The position numbers and the translations under genes are program-made. Shown here piece after piece: positions 31,950 to 40,946 of a DNA stretch of 64,000 nucleotides. Position 1 is the first letter of the stretch; every line of letters begins with the position of its first letter. Under the pieces are notes generated by a model. The model worked only from the letters and a program-made list of their open reading frames with translations, ran no database searches and was not told the DNA's origin. Origin of the DNA: Streptomyces sp. A1277. GTDB lineage: Bacteria; Actinomycetota; Actinomycetes; Streptomycetales; Streptomycetaceae. The stretch covers positions 21,671-85,670 of the forward strand of contig NZ_SSBI01000034.1 of NCBI RefSeq assembly GCF_004795015.1, given 5' to 3'.

Positions 31950-32642
31950 ATGTCAACGGAAGTAGCCCTACTCGAATCCCGCGCGCTGCGCGTCGAACAG
32001 ATGGGGCGCGTCGACGTCCTGGACAAGGTGAAGTGCCTTGTCATGCTCCCGGATGGAATTCACGTTCGCACAGAGGACGTGGCTCGTTACTTCGAAGTAT
32101 CCACAGAGGCCGTCAAAAAGGTGACCCAGCGCCATCGGGCCGAGCTGGGAGAGAACGGCCTCCGGCTGATCCGAGGCTCTGAACTGGTCGCTTTCAATAG
32201 GGACATGTTGTCCCTATTGGATGCTGGACAAGGGAAAAGTTATCCACAGGCCCATGCCCAGCTGACGCTCTACACCCGCCGGACCGTCCTCAACGTCGCG
32301 ATGCTTCTTCGCGACAGTGACGTAGCCCGGTGCGTGCGTACGTATCTGCTCGACGCCGAGCAGGACCTGCGCGCGGGGTACGCGTCGCTCGAACACCGCG
32401 TCACCCGGGTCGAGAATCACCTGGCGGGTGTGGGCACCGCGCTCCAGGAATTGGGGCCGGTCCTCAGCCGGATGTCGCACCGGCTCGACAGCCTCGACCG
32501 GAGGCTGGAGGCCACCCATCAGGTCGTCGGCGCCATGAGTGTGCGGCTGGGCGGGGTCTCCGAGGACGTCGTCCGGCTCGACGGCCGCATGGACGCGCTC
32601 GCCCGCAATCTGAAGGAGCTGAACCGCCGCAACAAGCGCTGA
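31950..32642 (+). CDS. Predicted DNA-binding coiled-coil protein of unknown function
   Basis: A 230-residue protein. Residues about 25-130 look like a helix-turn-helix or phage-antirepressor-like domain (VRTEDVARYFEVSTEAVKKV, RRTVLNVAMLLRDS), where substrate-like recognition residues alternate with basic ones. Residues about 140-225 have heptad spacing typical of a coiled coil (LEHRVTRVENHL through LNRRNKR). GGAAGG lies 8 bases before ATG 31950, which I prefer over ATG 31944. The gene has a TTATCCACA DnaA box inside it (32240-32248). I do not recognise a characterised homologue. Confidence 0.75.
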   Translation: MSTEVALLESRALRVEQMGRVDVLDKVKCLVMLPDGIHVRTEDVARYFEVSTEAVKKVTQRHRAELGENGLRLIRGSELVAFNRDMLSLLDAGQGKSYPQAHAQLTLYTRRTVLNVAMLLRDSDVARCVRTYLLDAEQDLRAGYASLEHRVTRVENHLAGVGTALQELGPVLSRMSHRLDSLDRRLEATHQVVGAMSVRLGGVSEDVVRLDGRMDALARNLKELNRRNKR

Positions 32643-32679
32643 TCCGGCCGCCGCAGGTCCAGCAGCAGGCGTAGGAAAA

Positions 32680-32715
32680 GGCTCGGGGACCGGGCGGTGC
32701 TCTGGTCCCCGAGCC
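32680..32715. terminator. Bidirectional terminator
   Basis: A perfect 12-bp stem (GGCTCGGGGACC and GGTCCCCGAGCC) with a 12-base loop lies between the convergent coiled-coil protein and HAD phosphatase genes. Confidence 0.88.
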
Positions 32716-32736
32716 GCACGGCAAGGTGATTGTCTC

Positions 32737-33543
32737 CTAGGACTCCTGGAGCAGCCGCTCCAGCACGACCGCGATGCCGTCGTCCTCGTTCGACGCGGTG
32801 ATCTCCTGGGCGACGGTCTTCAGGTCCCCGTGCGCGTTGGCCATGGCCACACCGTGGCCGGCCCAGGCGAACATGGGGATGTCGTTGGGCATGTCGCCGA
32901 AGGCGATCGTGTCCGCGGCCTTCACGCCCAGCCGGCGCGCGGCCAGCGAGAGCCCGGTGGCCTTGCTGAGGCCCAGCGGAAGGATCTCCACGACCCCGGG
33001 GCCCGCCATGACCACGTCCACCAGATTGCCGACCGCCGCCCGCGCGGCCTTGGCCAGCGCGTCGTCGTCCAGATCGGGGTGCTGTATGTAGACCTTGTTC
33101 AGCGGGGCGGCCCACAGCTCGGCCGGGTCCTGGATGAAGACGGCCGGACGCGGACCCTCCTGTACGCGGTAGCCGGGCCCGACCAGCACCTCGCCGTCGA
33201 GCCCGTCGCGGCTCGCGGCCAGCGCCAGGGGCCCGATCTCGGCCTCGACCTTGGACAGGGCGAGCCCGGCGAGCTGCCGGTCCAGCGTGAGCGAGGTCAG
33301 CAGCTTGTGCTCGCCGGCGTGGTAGACCTGCGCGCCCTGTGCGCAGACGGCCAGGCCGTCGTAGCCGAGGTCGTCCAGGATGTGCCGGGTCCACGGGGCG
33401 GCGCGGCCGGTGACGACGATGTGCGCGGCACCGGCCGCTGCGGCGGCGGCCAGCGCCTCGCGCGTCCGTGCGGAGACGGTCTCGTCGTCACGCAGCAGGG
33501 TGCCGTCGAGGTCGGTCGCGACGAGCTTGTAGGGAAAGGTCAC
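32737..33543 (-). CDS. HAD-superfamily hydrolase, Cof type
   Basis: A 268-residue HAD phosphatase (Cof/type IIB). Motif I is DLDGTLL with the nucleophilic Asp, motif II is VVTGRA, the motif III lysine lies in GLSKATGL and motif IV is AFGDMPNDIPM. Likely substrates are sugar phosphates or cofactors. The GTG start overlaps the serS stop (GTGA), so it is translated from the serS transcript, an arrangement I recall as conserved in Streptomyces. Confidence 0.88.
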   Translation of the reverse strand: MTFPYKLVATDLDGTLLRDDETVSARTREALAAAAAAGAAHIVVTGRAAPWTRHILDDLGYDGLAVCAQGAQVYHAGEHKLLTSLTLDRQLAGLALSKVEAEIGPLALAASRDGLDGEVLVGPGYRVQEGPRPAVFIQDPAELWAAPLNKVYIQHPDLDDDALAKAARAAVGNLVDVVMAGPGVVEILPLGLSKATGLSLAARRLGVKAADTIAFGDMPNDIPMFAWAGHGVAMANAHGDLKTVAQEITASNEDDGIAVVLERLLQES

Positions 33544-34829
33544 TTGGCGACCGGTTCCAGCAGCTCGCGCCCGCCCAGATAGGGGCGCAGCACCTCGGGC
33601 ACCCGGACCGAACCATCGGCCAGCTGGTGGTTCTCCAGGATCGCCACGATGGTGCGCGGCACGGCGCAGAGCGTGCCGTTCAGCGTGGCCGGCGGCTGCA
33701 CGACCTTCTTGCCGTCGCGGTTGTCGCGCATCCGGACGGAGAGCCTGCGCGCCTGGAACTCGCCGCAGTTGGAGGCGGACGTGAGCTCGCGGTACTTGCC
33801 CTGGGTCGGAATCCACGCCTCGCAGTCGTACTTCCTGGTGGCCGAGGCCCCCAGGTCGCCGCTGGCGACGTCGATCACCTGGAAGGGCAGCTCAAGACCG
33901 GTGAGCCACTGCTTCTCCCACTCCAGCAGGCGCAGGTGCTCGGCCTCCGCGTCGGCCGGGTCGACGTACGTGAACATCTCGACCTTGTCGAACTGGTGGA
34001 CCCGGAAGATCCCGCGGGTGTCCTTGCCGTACGTACCCGCCTCGCGACGGAAGCAGGGCGAGAAGCCGGCGTAGCGCAGCGGCAGCTTGTCCGCGTCGAT
34101 GATCTCGTCCATGTGGTAGGCGGCGAGCGGCACCTCGGAGGTGCCGACCAGGTACTGGTCGTCCTTCTCCAGGTGGTAGACGTCCTCGGCGGCCTGGCCG
34201 AGGAATCCGGTGCCCTCCATGGCGCGCGGGCGGACCAGCGCCGGGGTGAGCATCGGGGTGAACCCGGCCTCGGTGGCCTGGGCGATCGCCGCGTTGACGA
34301 GGGCGAGCTCCAGCAGCGCGCCCACGCCGGTCAGGTAGTAGAAGCGGGAGCCGGAGACCTTGGCGCCGCGCTCCATGTCGATCGCGCCCAGTGCCTCGCC
34401 GAGCTCCAGGTGGTCCTTGGGCTCGAATCCCTCTGCGCCGAAGTCGCGGATCGTTCCGTGCGTCTCCAGGACGACGAAGTCCTCCTCGCCGCCGACCGGC
34501 ACGTCCGGGTGGACGATGTTGCCGAGCCGGAGCAGCAGGTTCCTGGTCTCCGCGTCGGCCTCGTCCTGTGCCGCGTCGGCCGCCTTGACGTCGGCCTTGA
34601 GCTGCTCGGCCCGCTTCAGCAGCGCGGCGCGCTCTTCGGGGGACGCCTTGGGGATGAGTTTGCCGAGCGCTTTCTGCTCGGAGCGGAGCTCGTCGAAGGC
34701 GACCCCGGACGACCTGCGCCGTTCGTCGGCGGAGAGCAGGGCGTCGACGAGCGCGACGTCCTCTCCCCGGTTGCGCTGGGAGGCGCGAACACGGTCGGGG
34801 TCCTCACGAATCAGGCGAAGGTCAATCAC
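33540..34829 (-). CDS. serS: Seryl-tRNA synthetase
   Basis: A 429-residue class II synthetase charging tRNA-Ser. It has an N-terminal coiled-coil tRNA-binding arm (residues about 30-105), motif 2 (CFRREAGTYGKDTRG), serine-binding TSEVPL and motif 3 (CAVPRTIVAILENHQ). Full length for the family. The GTG at 34829 is preceded by GGAGG. The HAD phosphatase gene is coupled downstream. A tRNA-Ser gene is found later in the window at 53.3 kb. Confidence 0.97.
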   Translation of the reverse strand: MIDLRLIREDPDRVRASQRNRGEDVALVDALLSADERRRSSGVAFDELRSEQKALGKLIPKASPEERAALLKRAEQLKADVKAADAAQDEADAETRNLLLRLGNIVHPDVPVGGEEDFVVLETHGTIRDFGAEGFEPKDHLELGEALGAIDMERGAKVSGSRFYYLTGVGALLELALVNAAIAQATEAGFTPMLTPALVRPRAMEGTGFLGQAAEDVYHLEKDDQYLVGTSEVPLAAYHMDEIIDADKLPLRYAGFSPCFRREAGTYGKDTRGIFRVHQFDKVEMFTYVDPADAEAEHLRLLEWEKQWLTGLELPFQVIDVASGDLGASATRKYDCEAWIPTQGKYRELTSASNCGEFQARRLSVRMRDNRDGKKVVQPPATLNGTLCAVPRTIVAILENHQLADGSVRVPEVLRPYLGGRELLEPVAK

Positions 34830-35421
34830 TCCTCCAGGCTACCGGTGTCGGCCTCCCTCGCTGGCGCCGATAGGGATGAGCGTGGCGCTTTGCCCGAATT
34901 GCCGGTATTTGGCATTCTGGAATGGATCAAGAGCAGGGATTCGGTCCGTGCGTCGAGAAAGATTCCCTATTCCCCTAAATGGGGCAGAAGGGGCGGGGTT
35001 TCTTGACGCATCAGCCTTGTCGGGCGCGGCAGTTGGTTGCGGCTTGTCCACAGGAATGGGTGGCCCGTCAAAGTTATCCACAGGCTGTGGGGGAAGTCTG
35101 TGGACGTGGAGGGGGTCATTCCGGCAGTCCTGTGAAAGCGCATGGATTCACAGTTCAAACCCGCTTCACACGCTCGTTCGGGTGGGAATTGCTCGCCCTA
35201 AAGGGTTGATCAACGGAATTGAGCTGACACCAGTGGTCCTGGAGCTCCATGGGCGGGTGTGGGCGGACTGCGTGGATTTGTCGACCATGTCGCATTGCGG
35301 TGTCGACTTGTCCCCAGGCCGAGGTGCGCCCCTGTGGATAACTTTTCGCTGTAAGGCAATCAGCTGATCCAACCGGCCGCGCGGGCGCGCGACGAGCCGC
35401 TGCCCGCCCCGCCGGGCTCCC
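34830..35421. promoter_or_regulatory. serS-pheA intergenic region with three DnaA boxes
   Basis: No credible gene is found in these 592 bases. Local GC falls well below the surroundings. TTGTCCACA (35043-35051), TTATCCACA (35073-35081) and TGTGGATAA (35333-35341) match the DnaA consensus, with weaker TGTGGAC elements near 35,100. The region should also hold the serS promoter and the pheA 3' end. A DnaA-titration or replication-linked regulatory role is inferred. Confidence 0.65.
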
Positions 35422-36357
35422 TCAGGCGCGTCCGTCCTGATTGCGGGCCAGCCAGTCCGAAGCCTCGGTGAACTCGGCGTCGGATGTCCCCGGGCGTAGC
35501 GGACGTACCTCCGCCGGCGTCACACCGGCCCGCGGGTACGAACCGAGGAACCGCACGTTCGGGCAGATCCGCTTCAGCCCCATCAGCGCCTCGCCGACCC
35601 GGCGGTCGGAGATGTGGCCCTCGGCGTCCACCGCGAAGCAGTAGTTGCCGATGCCCGCCCCGGTCGGGCGGGACTGGATGAGCATCAGGTTCACCCCGCG
35701 CACCGCGAACTCCTGGAGCAGTTCGAGCAGGGCGCCGGGGTGGTCGTCCCCCAGCCAGATGACGACGGAGGTCTTGTCCGCGCCGGTCGGCGCCGCGGGC
35801 CGGGCCGGCCGGCCCACCAGCACGAAGCGGGTCTGTGCGTTCTCCGCGTCATGGATCTCGGTGACCAGCGGTTCGAGCCCGTACGTCGCCGCCGCGAACT
35901 CCCCCGCGAACGCGGCATCGTACCGGCCCTCCTGCACGAGCCGCGCCCCGTCCGCGTTGGACGCCGCCGACTCCCATACGGCCTGCGGGAGATGGGCGGC
36001 CATCCAGTTGCGCACCTGCGGCTGCGCGGCCGGGTGGGCGGTGACCGTCTTGATGTCGGACAGCTTGGTGCCGGGCCGCACGAGCAGCGCGAAGGTGATG
36101 GAGAGCAGCACCTCGCGGTAGATCATCAGCGGTTCGCCGCTGGTGAGCTGGTCGAGGGTGGTGGTGATGCCGCCCTCGACGGAGTTCTCGATCGGTACGA
36201 GCGCCGCGGCGGCCGTACCGTTGCGCACCGCGTCCAGAGCCGCCGGCACGGAGACCATCGGGACCAGTTCGCGGGTGGCGGCTTCCGGGAGCGTACGGAG
36301 GGCGACCTCGGTGAAGGTGCCCTCGGGGCCGAGATAGGCGTAGCGCGTGGCGGACAT
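35422..36357 (-). CDS. pheA: Prephenate dehydratase
   Basis: A 311-residue enzyme converting prephenate to phenylpyruvate in phenylalanine synthesis. The N-terminal catalytic domain shows YLGPEGTFTE, IENSVEGG and the catalytic Thr in NAQTRFVLVG. The C-terminal ACT domain (from about residue 200, PGALLELLQEF) ends with an SRPTG motif that binds Phe for feedback inhibition. Full length for the actinobacterial family; no fused chorismate mutase. Confidence 0.96.
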   Translation of the reverse strand: MSATRYAYLGPEGTFTEVALRTLPEAATRELVPMVSVPAALDAVRNGTAAAALVPIENSVEGGITTTLDQLTSGEPLMIYREVLLSITFALLVRPGTKLSDIKTVTAHPAAQPQVRNWMAAHLPQAVWESAASNADGARLVQEGRYDAAFAGEFAAATYGLEPLVTEIHDAENAQTRFVLVGRPARPAAPTGADKTSVVIWLGDDHPGALLELLQEFAVRGVNLMLIQSRPTGAGIGNYCFAVDAEGHISDRRVGEALMGLKRICPNVRFLGSYPRAGVTPAEVRPLRPGTSDAEFTEASDWLARNQDGRA

Positions 36358-36416
36358 ACCGTCACCCTAATGCGCCGTGACGGCTCGAAAGCCCCGGACT
36401 GTTGAGCCGTTTCGGC

Positions 36417-37733
36417 TCAGGACTCCAGAAGCCGCTGCCCCACGTACTCCCCGGCCGCCGCCCCGCCCGGCACCGCGAACAGCCCGCTCGCCTCGTGGCG
36501 CAGGAAGGGGGAGAGCGCGTCCCCCCGGTCGAGCTTGCGCTGTACGGGCACGAAGCCGCGCAGCGGATCGGCCTGCCAGCAGATGAACAGCAGCCCGGCG
36601 TCCGGGGTGCCGTCGTCGGCGATGCCGTCGTGGTACGAGAACGGCCGGCGCAGCATCGCCGCGCCGCTGTTGCGCTCGGGGGAGGAGATCCGGGCGTGCG
36701 CGTTGGCCGGGATCAGGAGCTCGCCGTCGGGCCCCGCCTTGTCGAGGTCCATCGCGGTGGTCTCGGTGCCGCCGCTGAGCGGGGCGCCGTCCGCCTTGCG
36801 CCGGCCGATGACCCGCTCCTGGCGCTCCACCGGGAGCTTCTCCCAGTCGTCGAGCAGCATCCTGATCCGCCGGACCACCGCGTACGAGCCGCCCGCGAGC
36901 CAGTCGTACGCCGCGTCCTGGCCGCCGGGGACGAAGACCCGCTTGCCGAAGTCGCTGTCGGCCGGCTTCGGGTTGCCGGTGCCGTCGATCTGGCCCATCA
37001 GGTTGCGGGTCGTCATCGGCTTGGCGGTGGCGCCGGGGGTGCGGTTGAAGCCGTTCATCTGCCAGCGCACGGTGGCCGTCGAGCCGGCCTCCTTCTGTAC
37101 GGCCCGCAGGGCGTGGAAGGCGACGAGTGCGTCGTCGGCGCCGATCTGCACCCAGAGATCACCGTTGGACCGCCCGGCGTCGAGGTGGTCGGACGAGAAC
37201 GGCGGCAGGGGGTCGAGGCCCGGGGGGCGACGGGCGGCCAGGCCCGTGCGTTCGAAGAAGGTGGCGCCGAAGCCGAAGGTGACGGTCAGCGAGGACGGCC
37301 CCGCGTCCAGCGCGACACCGGTGTCGTGCCCGCTGCCGTCCGCCGCGCCGCCGGTGACGGGTGCGCCGGCCATCAGCCGCTGGGCCGCGGCGGACCAGCG
37401 GCGCATCAGTGCGGCGGCTTCCTTGCGCCCGGCGCCGGCGGCCAGGTCGAAGGCGATGAGGTGACCGCACGCCTGAAGCGGAGTGGTGATCCCCGGTTGA
37501 TGTTTCCCGTGAAACATCACCTCGGTGGAGCCGACCGAAGTCAGCGCTGTCGGTGTCTCGTCGCGCGTGGCGGCATAGCCGGTGGCACCGCCGGCGGCTC
37601 CGAGCACCAGCCCGGTCGCCCCGGCCGCACCCGCCGTGCCGAGCAGCCGCCGCCGGGAAATGGCCCCGGACCCGCTGTCCTCGCTGTTCCCACTGCTCTT
37701 GCCGCTCTTGCTGCTTGTGCTGTTTCCGCTCAC
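36417..37733 (-). CDS. dtpA: DyP-type heme peroxidase, Tat-exported (DtpA-like)
   Basis: A 438-residue dye-decolourising peroxidase. The N-terminus has a twin-arginine signal (SRRRLLGTAGAAG, about residues 18-30) after a Ser/Gly/Lys-rich leader. The heme pocket motif GQIDG is present (MGQIDGTGNP). The arrangement matches the S. lividans dtpA locus, where this Tat substrate works with Sco and a PCuAC protein in maturing the copper oxidase GlxA; that link is from memory. GTG 37733 lies 8 bases after the CopC-CopD gene stop in the same operon. Confidence 0.9.
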   Translation of the reverse strand: MSGNSTSSKSGKSSGNSEDSGSGAISRRRLLGTAGAAGATGLVLGAAGGATGYAATRDETPTALTSVGSTEVMFHGKHQPGITTPLQACGHLIAFDLAAGAGRKEAAALMRRWSAAAQRLMAGAPVTGGAADGSGHDTGVALDAGPSSLTVTFGFGATFFERTGLAARRPPGLDPLPPFSSDHLDAGRSNGDLWVQIGADDALVAFHALRAVQKEAGSTATVRWQMNGFNRTPGATAKPMTTRNLMGQIDGTGNPKPADSDFGKRVFVPGGQDAAYDWLAGGSYAVVRRIRMLLDDWEKLPVERQERVIGRRKADGAPLSGGTETTAMDLDKAGPDGELLIPANAHARISSPERNSGAAMLRRPFSYHDGIADDGTPDAGLLFICWQADPLRGFVPVQRKLDRGDALSPFLRHEASGLFAVPGGAAAGEYVGQRLLES

Positions 37734-37741
37734 GGTCCTGC

Positions 37742-39775
37742 TCAGCCGATCTTCACGTTCTTGTCGACCGTCGTCTGGTCGATGTCCGAGGTCCGCACGG
37801 TGACCGCGACGTTCCAGTTCCCCGCGATCGGGAGCTGGAGGCCGGTAGCGGTCCAGTGCCCCTCGGTCAGCCGGACGGGGACGGCCGGGAGGGGGCCGAT
37901 GTCCTTGGACTTCAGGGTGAAGGCGAGCTTCACCTCGGGGACGTCCATGGCCTTTCCGCCGCTGTCCTCGATCCACAGGTGGAGCACGTTGGCTCCGGTA
38001 CGGCCCGGGTCGATGTCCATCCGTACGGTGCCCTTGCCGTTCTCGCCGCCCGTGTCGAACGGCAGCGAGAGGTTGACGGGCCCGTCCGCCACGGGTGCGG
38101 CGGCCGCCGTCGACGAGCGCGCCTCCTCCTCCGTGCGCCCCGGCTCGGTCGAGGTCAGGACGGTGGTCACGGCCAGCAGGGCCACGGCGACGCCGACCTC
38201 GGCCAGCACGGAGCGGCGCAGCGCCGCGCGCCCGGGGTCGGCGTCACGTATCCGCTTCTTCTCGGCCGCGGCCACGGCGGCCCGCTGCCGGGCGAGCTGG
38301 GCGGCCCGGCCGGGGTCCGAGGGGTTCTGCGCCTCGGCCGTCTCCCCGGGCCGGGTGGTCTCCGTAACGCCTTCCTCTTCCTCCGCGCCCGGAGCACCGG
38401 AAGCGGCGGCCTCTTCCTCCGCGCCCGGAGAACCAGCAGCGGTGGCCTCTTCTCCCGCGCCCGGACCACCGGCAGCGGCGGCTGCCTGCTCCGTGGCGCC
38501 GACCCCCGCAAGCCGCCCCGTCCACCGGCGGGACACCGACGCGACCCCGACCAGCACGGCGACGAGCGCCACCTTGGCGAGCAGCAGCTGTCCGTATCCG
38601 GTGCCGGTCAGCGCCGACCAGGTGCCGAGCTGCCGCCACGACTGGTAGATCCCGGTCGCGACGAGGAGGACCACACTGGTGAACGCGATCGCGGAGAAGC
38701 GCCGTACCGCGGCCTCGGGGAGGTCCGGGGTGCGGTACAGCGCGGTCAGCAGAGCCGTGAGCCCGCCCAGCCACGCCGCGACGGCCAGCAGGTGCAGCAC
38801 GTCCACGGGCATCGCGATGCCGGGCTGGATGCCGGTCGACGCGTGCTCGGCCAGTGCCCAGGTCCCGGCGATGCCGGCGGCGATGACCGCGCCGCCGATG
38901 GCGAGGCCGAAGGTGAGGTCCTTCTTCTCGCGCGGGTCCTCGCGCTTGGCGTACGCGCCGAACAGCACCGCGACGAACAGCGCGCCGGCACCGAGCAGCA
39001 GGAGCCGCGAGACGAGCGCGGCGCCGGGCTTGGTGTCGAGGACGGCCTTCAGACCGTCGAGGTCGAGCACGTCCCCGAGCTTCCCGGACCCGGTGTACGG
39101 GTTGCGCAGGAGCAGCATCGCGATCGTGGCCGCGGTGAGCGTCATCCAGCCGCCCACCACCAGGCGCTGCAGCGGACGTGCGCCCGCGCCGCGCTGCCAG
39201 CAGGCCAGGACGAAGGCGGCGCCGCCCGCGAGCACGATGAACCCGGCGTACGCGGCGTAGCGCGCGATGCCGTAGAGCGTACCGACGAGACCGCCCCCGG
39301 CCTCGTTGTCGGGGAGGGCGACGGTGGTTGCGGAGGGCGCGCCGATGGAGAAGGTGAAGGCGCCGGAGACCGGGTGGCTGTCGGCGGAGACCGCCTGCCA
39401 GGCGACGGTGTACGTACCGTCGGGCAGGCCGGTGCGCAGGGCGACGCCGTATTTCACGGTGGAGCCGCTGTGCAGGTCGCGCGGGGCGGCCTGGGTGTCG
39501 GCGCGCTTGCCCGAGGGGTCGAGGATGCGGATGGAGTCCGCGCTGAGGGCGACCTGTTCGGAGAAGGTGAGGGTGACCTCCTTGGGTGCGGTGGCGACCA
39601 CCGCCCCGTCCTGCGGATCGCTCCCGGTGAGTGCGGCATGGGCCGACGCGGGGCCCGCGACGGCCAGCAGCAGACCGAACACCGCGCCGACGAGTGCGGC
39701 GAGGAGTCCGGCCGCGGCGAGCGGCCGTCGTGCGGCGGACGGGGGCGGCCCGAAGTGCGGGGCGGTGGCTGTCAT
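37742..39775 (-). CDS. CopC-CopD fusion, copper resistance membrane protein
   Basis: A 677-residue protein. A signal peptide (to about residue 45, GPASAHAALTGSDPQDG) leaves the mature N-terminal His of a CopC domain (45-145, with SADSHPVSGAF copper-site His). About eight membrane segments of a CopD domain follow (165-455). A Gly/Ala/Glu-rich variable linker (about 460-530) built of GAEEEA-like units and a C-terminal extracytoplasmic beta domain end the protein. It probably moves copper across the membrane for extracytoplasmic enzymes. The acidic repeat linker is likely variable between strains. Confidence 0.88.
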   Translation of the reverse strand: MTATAPHFGPPPSAARRPLAAAGLLAALVGAVFGLLLAVAGPASAHAALTGSDPQDGAVVATAPKEVTLTFSEQVALSADSIRILDPSGKRADTQAAPRDLHSGSTVKYGVALRTGLPDGTYTVAWQAVSADSHPVSGAFTFSIGAPSATTVALPDNEAGGGLVGTLYGIARYAAYAGFIVLAGGAAFVLACWQRGAGARPLQRLVVGGWMTLTAATIAMLLLRNPYTGSGKLGDVLDLDGLKAVLDTKPGAALVSRLLLLGAGALFVAVLFGAYAKREDPREKKDLTFGLAIGGAVIAAGIAGTWALAEHASTGIQPGIAMPVDVLHLLAVAAWLGGLTALLTALYRTPDLPEAAVRRFSAIAFTSVVLLVATGIYQSWRQLGTWSALTGTGYGQLLLAKVALVAVLVGVASVSRRWTGRLAGVGATEQAAAAAGGPGAGEEATAAGSPGAEEEAAASGAPGAEEEEGVTETTRPGETAEAQNPSDPGRAAQLARQRAAVAAAEKKRIRDADPGRAALRRSVLAEVGVAVALLAVTTVLTSTEPGRTEEEARSSTAAAAPVADGPVNLSLPFDTGGENGKGTVRMDIDPGRTGANVLHLWIEDSGGKAMDVPEVKLAFTLKSKDIGPLPAVPVRLTEGHWTATGLQLPIAGNWNVAVTVRTSDIDQTTVDKNVKIG

Positions 39776-39789
39776 GGTCTGTCAGTCCC

Positions 39790-40248
39790 TCACTGCTTCT
39801 TCGGGTTGTGGGTGGTCTCCTTCACGGGAAGGTCGACCTTGACCGAGCCGGCCTTCTCGAAGTGCAGCTCCACGGACACCTTCTGGCCCTGCTTGGGCTG
39901 CTGCTTGAGCTTCGCGAACATGATGTGGCTGCCACCGCGTTCGAGGTCCAGCTCACCGCCCGCGGGCACGTCGAAGGACGTCACCTCGCGCATGACCTGG
40001 TTCTTCGTCTCGTGGATCGTGACGTCGTCCGAGAGCGAGCTGGTGACCGAGGTGAGGCGGTCGCCTCCGGTGCCGTGGTTCTGCACGACGAGGAAGCCGG
40101 CCGCCATGTCGTTGACGGGCTGCGGCATGAACGCGCCGATGACCTTCAGCTCCGGCTGCTGCGAGGAGTCGGAGGAGGACGAGCACCCCGCCAGCGTCAG
40201 ACCCGTGGTGAGGGTCAGGACGCCGGCGAGGGCCGTACGGCGGTTCAC
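39790..40248 (-). CDS. PCuAC-family copper chaperone lipoprotein
   Basis: A 152-residue lipoprotein (lipobox LAGC near residue 22). The copper motif H-x(n)-M-x(n)-H-x-M is visible as VTIHETKNQVM followed by RGGSHIMF. It delivers Cu(I) to Sco or oxidases outside the membrane. GTG 40248 overlaps the Sco gene stop (GTGA), so the two partners are co-translated. Confidence 0.92.
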   Translation of the reverse strand: MNRRTALAGVLTLTTGLTLAGCSSSSDSSQQPELKVIGAFMPQPVNDMAAGFLVVQNHGTGGDRLTSVTSSLSDDVTIHETKNQVMREVTSFDVPAGGELDLERGGSHIMFAKLKQQPKQGQKVSVELHFEKAGSVKVDLPVKETTHNPKKQ

Positions 40249-40898
40249 GGGTTCTCCCCCTTGACGATCTTGGGGAGGTCCTTGGTGTAGTCGTCGGGCG
40301 TGGTGTCCTCGCTGTACAGCACGTACCCCTGGTCGGTCTTCGAGGAGAACGCGATGACCTGCGAGCCGTGCATCGAGACGACCGTGCCGTCCTTCTCCTT
40401 CTTCGGCGCGTCCATGCCGATGCCGATCTGCCGGGCGCCCGCCTGGATGGTCGGGAAGTCGCCGGTGAGACCGATGAAGGAGGGGTCCTGGGCCTTGAGC
40501 CAGCTGCCCAGCGAGGCGGGGGTGTCCCGCTCCGGGTCGGTGGTGACGAAGATGACCTGGAGCTTGTCCTGGTCGGCTGCGGGGAGGGACTTCTTGGCGA
40601 TCGCGATGTTGCTCATGATGAGCGGGCAGACGTCGGGGCAGTTGGTGTAGCCGAAGTAGATGAGCGTCGGCTTGCCCTTGGTCTTCTCGCGCAGGTCGTA
40701 CTTCTTGCCGTGCGTGTCGGTCAGGACGAGGTTCGGCTTGGTGAACGGCTGGTCGAGCACCGTCGCGGCCTTGGTCTTCGCCTCCACCGACACGTCGGCG
40801 ATGGGCTTCTTGCTGTCGTTGTCGCTGCCGCCGCAGGCGGACAGGGTGAGCGCCGCCGCGACGACGAGCGCCGCGGCCGGCACGATCTTCTTAACCAT
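40245..40898 (-). CDS. SCO1/SenC-family copper lipoprotein
   Basis: A 217-residue thioredoxin-fold metallochaperone. It has lipobox LSAC near residue 22 and the copper-binding CPDVC in NCPDVCP, with a distal His (MHGSQVI). It passes copper to extracytoplasmic sites such as cytochrome oxidase or GlxA-type oxidases. It lies between the YcnI-like and PCuAC genes in the copper operon. Confidence 0.93.
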   Translation of the reverse strand: MVKKIVPAAALVVAAALTLSACGGSDNDSKKPIADVSVEAKTKAATVLDQPFTKPNLVLTDTHGKKYDLREKTKGKPTLIYFGYTNCPDVCPLIMSNIAIAKKSLPAADQDKLQVIFVTTDPERDTPASLGSWLKAQDPSFIGLTGDFPTIQAGARQIGIGMDAPKKEKDGTVVSMHGSQVIAFSSKTDQGYVLYSEDTTPDDYTKDLPKIVKGENP

Positions 40899-40946
40899 GG
40901 AGCACTTTTCCTGGTGGGTCGGTGGAGCGGGTTGGGCCTGGTCGGG

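Noticed and set aside
34979..35209. Small protein gene between serS and pheA
   Set aside because: Low third-position GC and no ribosome site; the DNA is better explained as regulatory sequence with DnaA boxes.
24943..35341. Chromosomal origin oriC
   Set aside because: There is no dnaA, dnaN, gyrB or rpmH gene nearby and only scattered boxes, unlike the dense streptomycete oriC.
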